Below, piece by piece: positions 29,070-38,579 of a DNA stretch of 64,000 nucleotides. A program made the translations under genes and the position numbers. Location: positions 372,001-436,000 of the forward strand of contig NZ_JAAVUY010000004.1 of the NCBI RefSeq assembly GCF_018449695.1. Reading direction: 5' to 3'. The DNA is from Bradyrhizobium sp. dw_411. Its GTDB lineage: Bacteria > Pseudomonadota > Alphaproteobacteria > Rhizobiales > Xanthobacteraceae. The first letter of the stretch is position 1; each line of letters starts with the position of its first letter. The notes under the pieces were generated by a model that had not been told where the DNA came from, did no database searches, and saw only the letters and a program-made list of their open reading frames with translations.

Positions 29070-29344
29070 TGCCTCTCGGTGCTGGCGTTGATTATCACAT
29101 TGATCGCCACCAAGGGCTCGCCCGTCGACACGCAACGAGCGCTCCCGTGTCGGCATGCTGCAATCCTCACCTACTAGCGTTGCTCGTCATCCGCCCCAAG
29201 GAGCCTTAACGAGCGGATGGGTGATGCGTCGAATTCCTTGTAAGTAGACTGCGAGGCTATCAGACTCGCCCGGCAGTCTGCTCGATTCCAGCTTGCCTCA
29301 ATACCCTAATGATTGATCCGCGGAAAGCGACGAAAGGAAGGCGT

Positions 29345-30226
29345 ATGTCCAAGAAAACGCGCAAGAAATCCTCCAAACCCTCCACCGGCAAGGCGATCCG
29401 CGCCCAATCGGCGACCTCGGCGAAAAAGGCACCTTTGAAAACCCGCAAGGCAAGTGCGACAAAGTCGAGCACGAACATAAAAAGCAGACAAACCGGCAAA
29501 GCGACTGCAAAAGCATCGCATAAGGCCCCGTCAAAAAAGTTAAAATCACCGGGCCCCGCCAAATCAGCGCCCCGGGCTACCTCCACACCGAAGACGCCCG
29601 CCGCAAAGCCCCCAATGGCCAAGCCTGCTGTGACCAAAACCGCTGTGACCAAGCCCGCTGCCGAAAAGCCTTCCGTTGCAACTCTGCCGTTGAAAAAGCC
29701 ATCAGACGAAACGGCCGCTCCTCGGCCGGCCCCTCCCGCCGCCGCATCCGGTCCCTCATCCGGTCCTTTGGCTGAGGGGTCGAAGGCCCCGGCTTTCAGC
29801 CTGCCTCGTGATGGCGGCAGCACCGTCTCCCTTGGGGACTATGCCGGCAAGAAACTGGTGCTGTTTTTCTATCCGCGCGCGGACACGCCGGGCTGCACCA
29901 AGGAGGCCATCGACTTCACGCGACTGGCTGGCGCCTTCGCCGAGGCGCAGACGGCCGTGCTCGGCGTTTCGGCAGATCCTTTAAAGGCCCAGGAAGCCTT
30001 TCGAAACAAACACGAGCTTGCCACCCCTCTTGTCTCTGATGAGCAACATGAGATGTTGGAGGCCTACGGTGCCTGGGGCGAAAAATCCATGTATGGCAGG
30101 ACCTTCCTGGGCGTTCTTCGCACAACAGTTCTGATCGGAAAAGACGGCCGCATCATCCGGATCTGGCGCCATGTGAAGGTCGATGGCCATGCCGATGAGG
30201 TGCTTGCAGCGGCCCAGGCCGGTTAG
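29345..30226 (+). CDS. bcp: Peroxiredoxin (BCP/PrxQ type) with long Lys/Ala/Pro-rich N-terminal tail
   Basis: The 293-residue product is a fusion of two parts. Residues 1-140 are low-complexity and strongly basic, with repeated AAKP, AVTKP and KKPS units, much like histone H1-type tails. Residues 143-293 form a peroxiredoxin: LAEGSKAPAFSLP, FFYPRADTPGCTKEA with peroxidatic Cys184, and RTTVLIGKDG. No resolving Cys lies five residues later as in many BCPs, so it would act as a 1-Cys enzyme. It reduces peroxides using a thiol partner. The ATG at 29345 is set by GAAAGGAAGG five bases upstream. Typical BCPs have about 155 residues, so the tail is an unusual extension. Confidence 0.9.
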   Translation: MSKKTRKKSSKPSTGKAIRAQSATSAKKAPLKTRKASATKSSTNIKSRQTGKATAKASHKAPSKKLKSPGPAKSAPRATSTPKTPAAKPPMAKPAVTKTAVTKPAAEKPSVATLPLKKPSDETAAPRPAPPAAASGPSSGPLAEGSKAPAFSLPRDGGSTVSLGDYAGKKLVLFFYPRADTPGCTKEAIDFTRLAGAFAEAQTAVLGVSADPLKAQEAFRNKHELATPLVSDEQHEMLEAYGAWGEKSMYGRTFLGVLRTTVLIGKDGRIIRIWRHVKVDGHADEVLAAAQAG

Positions 30227-30339
30227 TTCCCGGTGTGCTTTGGAGGGATCTATTTGCTAAAAATTAACCATGACGAGGTCAAATCACTCTCGTAAATTTA
30301 GCCGTACGGAACTCCTCTCCGACCGGCGCGGGAGTGCCG

Positions 30340-31710
30340 ATGTCGTACCGTTCCGGTCATCATAGCGAGTATCCTCAGCACCATCCGCATGACCACGGCA
30401 GGCCATTGGCCCGCCGTCCGGTCGCTACCAGCCACGCGGCCGTGGCTACCGCCCAGCAGGCGCAGGATGGCTACACCCTGGTCCACGCCGGCAAACAGGT
30501 CCGGTTTGGACCGGTGGTGTTCTGGATCGTGATCGGCACGGTAACGGCGCTCGGCATGTGGTCGGCCGCGACTGCAACTTATTTTGCGTTCCGTGACGAC
30601 GTTCTGACCCGGTTGATCGCGCGCCAGGCGGAAATGCAATACGCCTACGAAGACCGCATCGCCGAACTGCGTGCCAAGGTGGACCGCACCACCAGCCGCC
30701 AGTTGCTGGATCAGGAACAATTCGACCAGAAGCTCGAACAGGTCATGCGTCGCCAGACCACACTGGAATCGCGCGCCACGGCGTTGGGCGCGCTGCCGGA
30801 CGTGCAGGTCACCGGATCGATCAAGCCATCGTCGCGCGGAACGGCTGCAACGGATGCGCCTCCTTCAGGCACACCGAAACCCTCCCCGATCAGCGATACC
30901 GTGATTTTCGTCGCCCCCCCGGATCGCGAAGCGAGACTTGAGTCGCGGGCGCCGCTGAACGCCAATCCACAGCCGAATAAATTCGCCAAGATCCAGGGCG
31001 TCGATAATGTGATTGTCCGCCTGCAGACCTCGCTCGATCAGGTCGAGGGCCGCCAGCTCGCGGCGCTGAGCTCGGTGGAAGACAGCATGGAATCGCGGGT
31101 GCGCCGGATGCGCGGCGTGTTCAGCGATCTCGGCCTCGACATGACGCAACTGGAAGCCGCCACCCCGCGCGCGGGCATGGGCGGCCCCTATGTTCCCGTC
31201 AAGCTCGCTTCCGATGCCGGCCCGTTCGAGCGCCAGCTCTACCGAATCAACATCACCCGTTCCCAGGTGGAGCGCCTCAACCGGACGCTCGCGCTGGTGC
31301 CCTATCGAAAGCCCGTGATCGGCGAAGTCGAATTCACCTCCGGCTTCGGCGTGCGCAGCGATCCATTTCTCGGCCGCCCGGCGATGCACACCGGCCTCGA
31401 TTTCCGCGCCGCGATGGGCGATCCCGTCCGCGCCACCGCGAATGGAAAAGTCGCATCATCGGGATGGGCGGGCGGCTATGGCCGCATGGTGGAAATCGAT
31501 CATGGCAACGGTCTGTCGACCCGCTACGGCCACCTGTCGGAGATCGGTGTAAAGGTAGGTGACATCATCAAGATCGGACAGGTGATCGGCGCCGTCGGCT
31601 CAACCGGCCGGTCGACCGGGCCGCATCTGCATTACGAAACCCGGATCGATGGCGAAGCGGTTGATCCGCAAAAATTCCTGCGCGCCGGCGTGCGGCTGAG
31701 CGCGGGCTGA
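30340..31710 (+). CDS. Membrane-anchored M23 family peptidase (LytM domain)
   Basis: The 456-residue protein has a His-rich cytosolic start and one membrane helix near residues 52-76 (VVFWIVIGTVTALGMW). Long coiled-coil stretches follow (residues 85-140 and 225-265) before a C-terminal LytM peptidase. Zinc ligands are in HTGLDF and HLHYE, so it should be an active endopeptidase acting on peptidoglycan cross-links in the periplasm. GGGAG six bases before the ATG at 30340 sets the start. Coiled-coil M23 proteins often assist cell division or polar growth. A TTAACCAT motif lies about 75 bp upstream, which resembles a CtrA half-site. Confidence 0.9.
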   Translation: MSYRSGHHSEYPQHHPHDHGRPLARRPVATSHAAVATAQQAQDGYTLVHAGKQVRFGPVVFWIVIGTVTALGMWSAATATYFAFRDDVLTRLIARQAEMQYAYEDRIAELRAKVDRTTSRQLLDQEQFDQKLEQVMRRQTTLESRATALGALPDVQVTGSIKPSSRGTAATDAPPSGTPKPSPISDTVIFVAPPDREARLESRAPLNANPQPNKFAKIQGVDNVIVRLQTSLDQVEGRQLAALSSVEDSMESRVRRMRGVFSDLGLDMTQLEAATPRAGMGGPYVPVKLASDAGPFERQLYRINITRSQVERLNRTLALVPYRKPVIGEVEFTSGFGVRSDPFLGRPAMHTGLDFRAAMGDPVRATANGKVASSGWAGGYGRMVEIDHGNGLSTRYGHLSEIGVKVGDIIKIGQVIGAVGSTGRSTGPHLHYETRIDGEAVDPQKFLRAGVRLSAG

Positions 31711-31721
31711 TAGTACGCCTG

Positions 31722-32606
31722 TTAGGTTGCGGTGCCTTTCGGCCGCGACACGATCTCGATCATTTTGCCTTCATCGTCATCGGGCGCATAAGCCTTTGCC
31801 CGTTCATAGGCCTGCACCGCGGCGCTTCCTACCAGCGGCGTGTCGCGCAGCAGGCTCTCGGCCAGTGCGACGGCATAGGCAGCATCCTTGTGCCGCAGCG
31901 CTGACGTGAAGGTGGCACCGGAGAAATTGCGGGCGACCATGCGCCGGGAGTGGCGCAACACCTGAGGGCTCGCGGCAACGCCGGTTTCGATCGACTCCAA
32001 TACCAGGTTCATGTCGAGCCCGGCCTGTTCGGCGATCGCCAATCCCTCAGCAATCCCCGCGATCTGGATCGCGCCCATCAGATTATTGATCAGCTTGTAA
32101 ACCGTGCCGGTGCCGATGGCGCCGAAATGCCGGATCGTGGTGCTGAGCGGCACCAGATAGATCCGCGCGGCTTCGAGATCCGCGGGCTCCGCGCCGACCA
32201 GCAGCGTCAATTTTCCGCTGGCCGCGGCGTCCGGCAAACCCGTCACCGGACTGTCGATGTAGACGAGACCGCGTCCGCGCAGCTCGCGACCGATATCGAG
32301 TGCATGACGGTACGACACGGTGGAACATTCGATCGCCAGCGCACCGGCCTTGGCCGTCGCTGCCGCGCCATCGCTGCCGAGCCACACCGAACGCGACGCC
32401 TCGTCGTCAGCGACCATGGTCACGATCGCATCGGCGCCCTCGGCCGCATCTGCCGGCGACGCCGCCCAGCGCGCGCCCCGCGCGATCAGGTCGGCTGCCT
32501 TCGCCTGGCTGCGATTCCAGACCGCAAGCGTAAAACCCGCGTCGAGATAGCGGCCGGCCATGCCGTGGCCCATGCGCCCGAGACCGATGAAGGCGACATG
32601 AGGCAC
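31722..32606 (-). CDS. 3-hydroxyisobutyrate dehydrogenase family oxidoreductase
   Basis: The 294-residue protein belongs to the beta-hydroxyacid dehydrogenase family. It has the Rossmann GLGRMGHGMA motif at residues 8-17, the substrate-loop YIDSPVTGLPDAA with Gly replaced or shifted, and the catalytic Lys in YKLINNLMGA near residue 168. It uses NAD(P) on a small 3-hydroxyacid such as 3-hydroxyisobutyrate, tartronate semialdehyde or a related compound. It starts 16 bp after prfB on the same strand and converges with the M23 gene. Confidence 0.88.
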   Translation of the reverse strand: MPHVAFIGLGRMGHGMAGRYLDAGFTLAVWNRSQAKAADLIARGARWAASPADAAEGADAIVTMVADDEASRSVWLGSDGAAATAKAGALAIECSTVSYRHALDIGRELRGRGLVYIDSPVTGLPDAAASGKLTLLVGAEPADLEAARIYLVPLSTTIRHFGAIGTGTVYKLINNLMGAIQIAGIAEGLAIAEQAGLDMNLVLESIETGVAASPQVLRHSRRMVARNFSGATFTSALRHKDAAYAVALAESLLRDTPLVGSAAVQAYERAKAYAPDDDEGKMIEIVSRPKGTAT

Positions 32607-32622
32607 GGTCTATTCTCCTGAG

Positions 32623-33754
32623 TTAATCCACATCCTCAACCGCGCCGGGCGATGCGCCGAAGGCGCGTTGCGCCAGCGTCGCCGCCATGAATTCGTCGAG
32701 GTCGCCATCGAGCACCCCTGATGTATCCGAGGTTTGCACGCCGGTGCGCAGATCCTTCACCATCTGGTAGGGCTGCAGTACATACGAACGAATCTGGTGG
32801 CCCCAGCCGATATCGGTCTTGGCGGCCTGGTCGGCGGCGGCCTGCTCTTCGCGCTTCTTCAATTCGATTTCGTAGAGCCGCGCGCGCAGCATGTCCCACG
32901 CCTGCGCTTTGTTTTTGTGTTGCGAACGCCCGGCCTGACAGACCACCGCAACCCCGGTCGGAATGTGGGTGAGCCTGACGGCGGATTCGGTCTTGTTGAC
33001 GTGCTGACCGCCGGCGCCGCCCGAGCGCATGGTGTCGGTGCGCACGTCGGATTCCTTGATGTCGATCTTGATGCTGTCGTCGACGACCGGGAAGATCGCG
33101 ACGCTGGAGAATGATGTGTGCCGGCGCGCATTGGAATCGAACGGCGATATCCGCACCAGCCGGTGCACGCCCGCTTCGGTCTTCAGCCAGCCATAGGCGT
33201 TGTGCCCGCTGATCTGGATGGTGGCGGATTTGATGCCGGCTTCTTCGCCTTGCGTCTCTTCCAGATATTCGATCTTGAATCCGTGCTTCTCGGCCCAGCG
33301 CGTATACATGCGCAGCAGCATCGAGGCCCAGTCCTGGCTTTCGGTGCCACCGGCGCCGGCGTGAACTTCAAGATAGGAGTCGAAACGATCGGCCTCGCCG
33401 CCCAGCAACGCTTCGAGTTCGCGGCGCGCGACTTCTTTTTTCAAAGCCTTGAGCGCGGCTTCGGCCTCGGCCACCACGCCTTCATCGTTCTCGGCTTCGC
33501 CGAGTTCGATCATGCCGATATTATCTTCAAGTTCGCGCTCGACCTTCCCGATGCCACCGAGCGCGTCCTCCAGCGAGGTTCGCTCCTGCATCAGCTTCTG
33601 CGCTTTTTGCGGGTCGTTCCAGAGATTGGGGTCTTCGGAGAGCTTGTTCAGCTCTGCGAGGCGTGCCGTGGATGCATCGACGTCAAAGATGCCTCCTCAG
33701 CAGCCCGACTGACTGCTTGATCTCTTCAACGAGGCGTTCGACTTCAGCGCGCAT
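32623..33754 (-). CDS. prfB: Peptide chain release factor 2, made by a programmed +1 frameshift
   Basis: Release factor 2 ends translation at UGA and UAA. The first 23 codons run from the ATG at 33754 to CTT at 33686, where an in-frame TGA follows. Reading then shifts +1 by skipping the T at 33685 and continues from GAC at 33684 to the stop at 32623, giving 376 residues in all. The second frame holds the PCRF domain, the catalytic GGQ in [16 protein letters not shown], and the stop-reading region. The stop motif normally SPF is present as RISPFDSN. The gene lies downstream of mrcA and upstream of the dehydrogenase on the same strand. A call that begins inside the second frame loses about 53 residues. 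Confidence 0.96.
33682..33697 (-). promoter_or_regulatory. prfB autoregulatory frameshift site
   Basis: On the coding strand the sequence AGGAGG CAT CTTTGAC contains a strong internal Shine-Dalgarno element, the slippery CTT codon and the UGA stop followed by C. When RF2 is low, the ribosome pauses at UGA and slips +1. Its form and spacing match the well-studied bacterial prfB control site. Confidence 0.95.
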
Positions 33755-33848
33755 GGGGTCTCTGATCTGCGGCGCAAGCCGCGAAGATGGAAATTGTCAG
33801 ACGGGATGTAGCGGCGGGCGCCGCAAAGCGCAACCAGGGCCCGCGTCG

Positions 33849-36344
33849 CTAATAAAGCCCACCGGTACCCGAGCGCATGATGCTGCGGTCGGCATCCGGC
33901 GAGACCGTGAGCGAGCGGCCGTCGGCATCGGCAACTCCGATGACCGAGTAATTATCCGGCGGCGCCGTACCCGGCTTGAAGGCTTCGAGAATCGTCCGAC
34001 CGCCCTCACCCGGACCAACACGCATGCCGCTCTTGGCATCGACACGGATCAGCTTGATTCCGGCCGGGACCTTGAACGGGATGGCGGGCTTGTCGGCCAG
34101 CGCGAGTTTCAGGAAGTCGCGTGCGATCGGGGCGGCCAGATGGCCACCGGTCGCGGCATTGCCCCGGCCGAGCGGACGCGGCTTGTCGAAGCCGAGATAG
34201 ATGCCGACCACGATGTCAGGCGAGAAACCGATGAACCAGGCGTCCTTTGCCTCGTTGGTGGTGCCGGTCTTGCCGGCGATCGGCTTGCCGACTTCCTTCA
34301 CCGCGATGGCGGTGCCGCCCTGCACCACGCCCTCCATCATCGAGGTGATCTGGTAGGCAGTCATCGTATCCAACACCTGCTCGCGGCGATCGATCAGTTG
34401 CGGCTCGGGCTGGTTCTTCCAGCCGCCGGGGGCATCGCAGCCACGGCATTCACGCGCGTCGTGCTTGAAAATGGTGTGACCGTAACGATCCTGGATGCGA
34501 TCGATCAGGGTCGGCTTCACGCGGCGGCCGCCATTGGCGAACATCGAATAGGCCGTGACCATCCGCATGACCGTGGTTTCACCGGCGCCGAGCGCATAGG
34601 AGAGATAGTTCGGCAATTCGTCATAGACACCGAAGCGCCTTGCATATTCGCCGATCAGGGGCATACCGATGTCCTGCGCCAGCCGCACCGTCACCGTATT
34701 CAGCGACAACCGTAGCGCGTTGCGCAGTGTCGTCGGCCCATTATACTTGCCGGACGAGAAGTTCTCCGGACGCCAGACGCCCGTGCCCTGCCCCTGATCG
34801 ATTTCGATCGGCGCGTCGACCACGACGGTCGACGGCGTATAGCCATTGTCCAGCGCGGAGGAATAGACGATCGGCTTGAACGACGAACCCGGCTGCCGAT
34901 AGGCTTGGGTCGCGCGGTTGAACTGGCTCTGGTCGAACGAGAAGCCGCCGACCATCGCCAGCACGCGACCGGTCCAGGGGTCCATCACGACCATCGCGCC
35001 GGATACTTCCGGCAACTGACGCAACCGGTATTGACCTTCAACTGGATTGCCGTCCTTGAACAGCGGGTCCGCATAGATGATGTCGCCCGGCGACACCACT
35101 TGCGACAGCGACGTCGGCGTCTTGCCTTTGGCGGGCCCCGCGGTGGGTTTGGCCCATCTGACGCCCTCCAGCGTGATGATGCCGGTCTGGCGTTCCTTGC
35201 TGACCGCACCACCCAATTCGCGGGCCGGCTGAAAGCCGATCCGGGCCGATTGATCGCTGGTCTCCAGCACGACGGCCATCCGCCACGGCGCAACGTCCGA
35301 CAGCGATTTGACGTCGGCGAGTTTCACGCCCCAGTCGCCGGATATATCGAGCTTGCTGCTGGCGCCGCGCCAGCCCTGCGCCTCGTCGTAATTGACCATG
35401 CCGGCGGCCATGGTCTTGCGCGCCATCACCTGAATTTTCGGGTCGAGCGTGGCGCGGACCGACAGGCCTCCTTCGTAAAGTTTCTTTTCGCCGTAGCGCT
35501 CGAAGATGTCGCGGCGAACTTCCTCGGCGAAATATTCGCCGGCGAAAATATGCGCGCCGTTGGAGCGGTTGGTGACGGCGAGCGGATCCTTGCGGGCCTT
35601 GTCGGCATCGGCCTGCTTGATCCAGCCGTTTTCCAGCAAACGATCGACCACGTAATTGCGCCGCTCGATCGCGCGGTCGCGGTTGCGCACCGGATGCAGC
35701 GCCGCCGGCGCTTTCGGCAACGCCGCGAGATAAGAGGCTTCCGCGACAGTGAGTTCGTTCACTGATTTGTCGAAATAGACCAGCGATGCCGCGGCAACAC
35801 CGTAGGCGCCGAGACCGAGATAGATTTCGTTCAGATACAGTTCGAGGATTTTGTCCTTGGAATAGGCACGCTCGATCCGCATCGCCAGCAAGGCTTCCTT
35901 GATCTTGCGGGTGAACGACACTTCGTTGGTCAACAGGAAGTTCTTGGCGACCTGCTGGGTGATGGTGGAGGCGCCCTGCGGACGGCGGTTGGAGCCGAAG
36001 TTCTGGGCATAGAGAACGGCGGCGCGCGCCATGCCGGAAAAGTCGATACCGCCATGCTCGTAGAAATTCTTGTCCTCGGCCGCGAGGAAGGCGTTGATGA
36101 CGAGTTTTGGAACCGCCTGGATCGGCAAATACAGCCGGCGCTCCTTGGAATATTCGCCGAGCAGTGCGCCGTCTGCCGCGTGAACACGCGTCATGACCGG
36201 CGGCTCATAATCCTGCAACTGCGAATAATCCGGCAAATCCTTGGAGAAATGCCAGATCGCGCCAGCCACGGCGGCGACGCCGACCAGAAACACAACGGTT
36301 CCGGCCGCGAACAAGAAACCCAAGAACCGCACCAGTAAGCGCAT
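33849..36344 (-). CDS. mrcA: Penicillin-binding protein 1A, bifunctional transglycosylase/transpeptidase
   Basis: The 831-residue class A PBP builds and cross-links peptidoglycan. One N-terminal membrane helix (residues 8-30) precedes the GT51 domain with EDKNFYEHGGID near residue 91 and STITQQVAKN. An OB-like insert lies between the catalytic domains. The transpeptidase has the active Ser in PGSSFKP, the SLN motif in RLSLNTV and KTGTT in AGKTGTTNEAKDAW. The Cys pair in ARECRGCDAPGG is typical of alphaproteobacterial homologues. The ATG at 36344 opens the membrane anchor. It lies 216 bp after amiC on the same strand. Confidence 0.95.
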   Translation of the reverse strand: MRLLVRFLGFLFAAGTVVFLVGVAAVAGAIWHFSKDLPDYSQLQDYEPPVMTRVHAADGALLGEYSKERRLYLPIQAVPKLVINAFLAAEDKNFYEHGGIDFSGMARAAVLYAQNFGSNRRPQGASTITQQVAKNFLLTNEVSFTRKIKEALLAMRIERAYSKDKILELYLNEIYLGLGAYGVAAASLVYFDKSVNELTVAEASYLAALPKAPAALHPVRNRDRAIERRNYVVDRLLENGWIKQADADKARKDPLAVTNRSNGAHIFAGEYFAEEVRRDIFERYGEKKLYEGGLSVRATLDPKIQVMARKTMAAGMVNYDEAQGWRGASSKLDISGDWGVKLADVKSLSDVAPWRMAVVLETSDQSARIGFQPARELGGAVSKERQTGIITLEGVRWAKPTAGPAKGKTPTSLSQVVSPGDIIYADPLFKDGNPVEGQYRLRQLPEVSGAMVVMDPWTGRVLAMVGGFSFDQSQFNRATQAYRQPGSSFKPIVYSSALDNGYTPSTVVVDAPIEIDQGQGTGVWRPENFSSGKYNGPTTLRNALRLSLNTVTVRLAQDIGMPLIGEYARRFGVYDELPNYLSYALGAGETTVMRMVTAYSMFANGGRRVKPTLIDRIQDRYGHTIFKHDARECRGCDAPGGWKNQPEPQLIDRREQVLDTMTAYQITSMMEGVVQGGTAIAVKEVGKPIAGKTGTTNEAKDAWFIGFSPDIVVGIYLGFDKPRPLGRGNAATGGHLAAPIARDFLKLALADKPAIPFKVPAGIKLIRVDAKSGMRVGPGEGGRTILEAFKPGTAPPDNYSVIGVADADGRSLTVSPDADRSIMRSGTGGLY

Positions 36345-36560
36345 TATCGATTGTCCGTTCCAGCCCACGCGCCGCAAATGTTGGCGCTTTCCTCAGTGCG
36401 AATTCCGGCGCGGAACAATGGCCCATTCCGCTCGGCCGAATAATACATTGCCCGGGAGGTCCTTGTGATCGATTCCGACGCCCCCGCGGAAGTTTTTTTA
36501 TAGTGCCGCCGCTGTGGCCAAACTAGGGCTTCCAGCATCGCGGCTCCCCTTTTCAATTGG

Positions 36561-37880
36561 TCAATTGGCCGCCCCGGCGGTTGCGAGACGCTTGGCAAAG
36601 AAGGCATCGATGGCCTGCGCCACCGATCCGACGGTACGGGAACGCCAGTTCTCCGACACCAGATGTTCGAGATCGTCCTTGTTCGAGACGTAGCCGAGTT
36701 CGATCAGCACCGAGGGAACGTCGGGGGCCTTGAGCACCCTGAACCCGGCGGATTTGAGCGGGTGCTTGTGCATTCGCGTAGTCGTCTTCATCTCGCCCAT
36801 CAAGAGGCGGGCGAACCGGTTTGAGAACGTGCGGGTTTCGCGCTGTGCCAGATCGATCAGAATGTCGGCGACGTCGGTCGGCTCTTCGGTCAGGTTAACG
36901 CCGCCGATGGCATCGGCCTTGTTTTCGGCCTCGGCCAGCCGTTCGGCCTCGGCGTCGGAGGCACGGTCGGACAGCGTATAAATCGTGGCGCCCTGGGCAT
37001 CGCCCTCGCGGCGCGGCAAGGCATCGGCATGTATTGAGACGAACAATGCGGCCGATTGCGTGCGCGCAATCTTGACCCGGTCGTCGAGCGGAATGAACGT
37101 ATCGTCGGTACGGGTCATGACGATGCGATATTTGCCTGACTTTTCGATGCGATCGCGTAACGCCAAGCCAAATCCCAGTACCAGGTTCTTTTCGTATTCG
37201 TTGCCGGACGCCGTGCCATTATCGATGCCGCCATGGCCGGGATCGATAATGATCACAGGCCGCAAATCCGGCGGCGCCACGGATTTAGGGGCCGCCTCCA
37301 CTTTCGCCTCTATCGCGGAAGGCACAGCCTCCTTGCCGGCAGCGATTGCCGGCCGCAATTCCGGCCGGCTGTCGGGGGCAAGCGACTGAACGAAGGTGGT
37401 GCGATCCACTTCTTCCAGTTCCAGCACCAGCCGGGGCGGCTGGCCATTGGCCGCCTCAAGCATGGTGGAGCTGGCGATTCGCGCCGGACCGCTCAGATCG
37501 AACACGATCCGCGAGCCCCCGGGCATCACCAGGCCATAGCGAAATGCCTTGATCAGTCCGCGCCCGGCGACGCCGGTGCCGGCGGGAAGCTGAAAGTTGA
37601 CCTGGGGAATATCGAGGACCACGCGGTACGGATCGGCCAGCGGAAAAGCCCGAAACGGGATCGCCTTGTCGAGGTCGAGAATGAAGCGGGTCTGCTTGCC
37701 GTCGCCGGCCAGCCGGGCGTCCGAAGCGACGGGAAGGCTCGGCGCCACAGCCGGTTTTGTGGAGGGGTCATCGGTTGCGACGCCCACGGCGCCGCTCATG
37801 GCCCCCTGGGAATACAGCAATGCTGCGGCGCACAACAGCGCGCAGCTCAGCAAAACATAATGATTTGCGCGGCTCGCCAA
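36561..37880 (-). CDS. amiC: N-acetylmuramoyl-L-alanine amidase with AMIN domain
   Basis: The 439-residue exported amidase has an N-terminal hydrophobic signal (residues 8-27) and an AMIN domain at about residues 52-155 for septal targeting (TRFILDLDKAIPF, VVLDIPQVNF). An Amidase_3 domain follows. Zinc and catalytic residues lie in IIIDPGHGGIDNG, NEYEKN, SIHADALP and PSVLIELGYVSN. It splits daughter-cell walls at division. The start is a TTG at 37880 with GGAGG ten bases upstream; no nearby ATG preserves the signal peptide. It diverges from rne and may form an operon with mrcA. Confidence 0.92.
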   Translation of the reverse strand: MASRANHYVLLSCALLCAAALLYSQGAMSGAVGVATDDPSTKPAVAPSLPVASDARLAGDGKQTRFILDLDKAIPFRAFPLADPYRVVLDIPQVNFQLPAGTGVAGRGLIKAFRYGLVMPGGSRIVFDLSGPARIASSTMLEAANGQPPRLVLELEEVDRTTFVQSLAPDSRPELRPAIAAGKEAVPSAIEAKVEAAPKSVAPPDLRPVIIIDPGHGGIDNGTASGNEYEKNLVLGFGLALRDRIEKSGKYRIVMTRTDDTFIPLDDRVKIARTQSAALFVSIHADALPRREGDAQGATIYTLSDRASDAEAERLAEAENKADAIGGVNLTEEPTDVADILIDLAQRETRTFSNRFARLLMGEMKTTTRMHKHPLKSAGFRVLKAPDVPSVLIELGYVSNKDDLEHLVSENWRSRTVGSVAQAIDAFFAKRLATAGAAN

Positions 37881-38579
37881 CGAATCTGTGCCTCCGAGCA
37901 GCCCTCTTACCGCAATAGAACCACAGGGTTAACTCCTGCTTAAGGCTGCCGCGGCGAATAAGGCCGAGTGTTGCCCCCCGGCGACGCTTCCCTTGCGCGG
38001 GGCGGTCAATCCACGTATGTACAAGGGGCTGACGGCTAAAACTCCCGGTTGTGTCGCGTTCAGCCTCCCGGTGCAGCGCCGGAACCTTCGAAAGTAAGAG
38101 GTTCCAGCGTCTTTCCGATCCTCTCCACAGCCAGCGCAGCGCGCGGCTGACAAGGAGGGGCGGTTTCGAGCCCGAGCGGCGTCCGGTCCCAGGTTACCAT
38201 CTTGTTCCAGGGACGGCTTTAGACACGGCATAACCGATTATCGGGCCGCATGGCCCCGATATGCGATGGCCGGCGGGCGCTTTGGCGCCATGCCGGGCTT
38301 TCAGCGACCGACAAGGCGGCGCCTTTTGCCGCCAACGTGTTCAGACGGGCCGACGCTTGATGCGCCAGACTGTGTTGCCGACGATGATCCAAGGAACCGC
38401 GCCGACGCGGAGCGAAAGCTCTGCGCGTCGCGTTGCTCCGCCCGGATCCCGTTCGGCTCGGCGCCCCGGGTTGCGTTTTGGCCTTCCCCTCACCCCCGAA
38501 TCAGGTGGACCGTCGCGTCACCCGGCCGCGCCATACGCGCGCACCGACATACGCGCCCGCCGCCGTCAAGAGTCCCAAA
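37881..38579. promoter_or_regulatory. Structured 0.7-kb region between amiC and rne, probable rne leader
   Basis: No gene is supported here. It contains several hairpins. GGAACCT (38081-38087) pairs with AGGTTCC (38099-38105). GGCGGC (38315-38320) pairs with GCCGCC (38328-38333). A strong stem at 38403-38430 is closed by a GAAA tetraloop (CGACGCG-GAGC with GCTC-TG-CGCGTCG). RNase E genes usually have long 5' leaders through which the enzyme controls its own mRNA; this region fits that role by inference. Confidence 0.5.
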
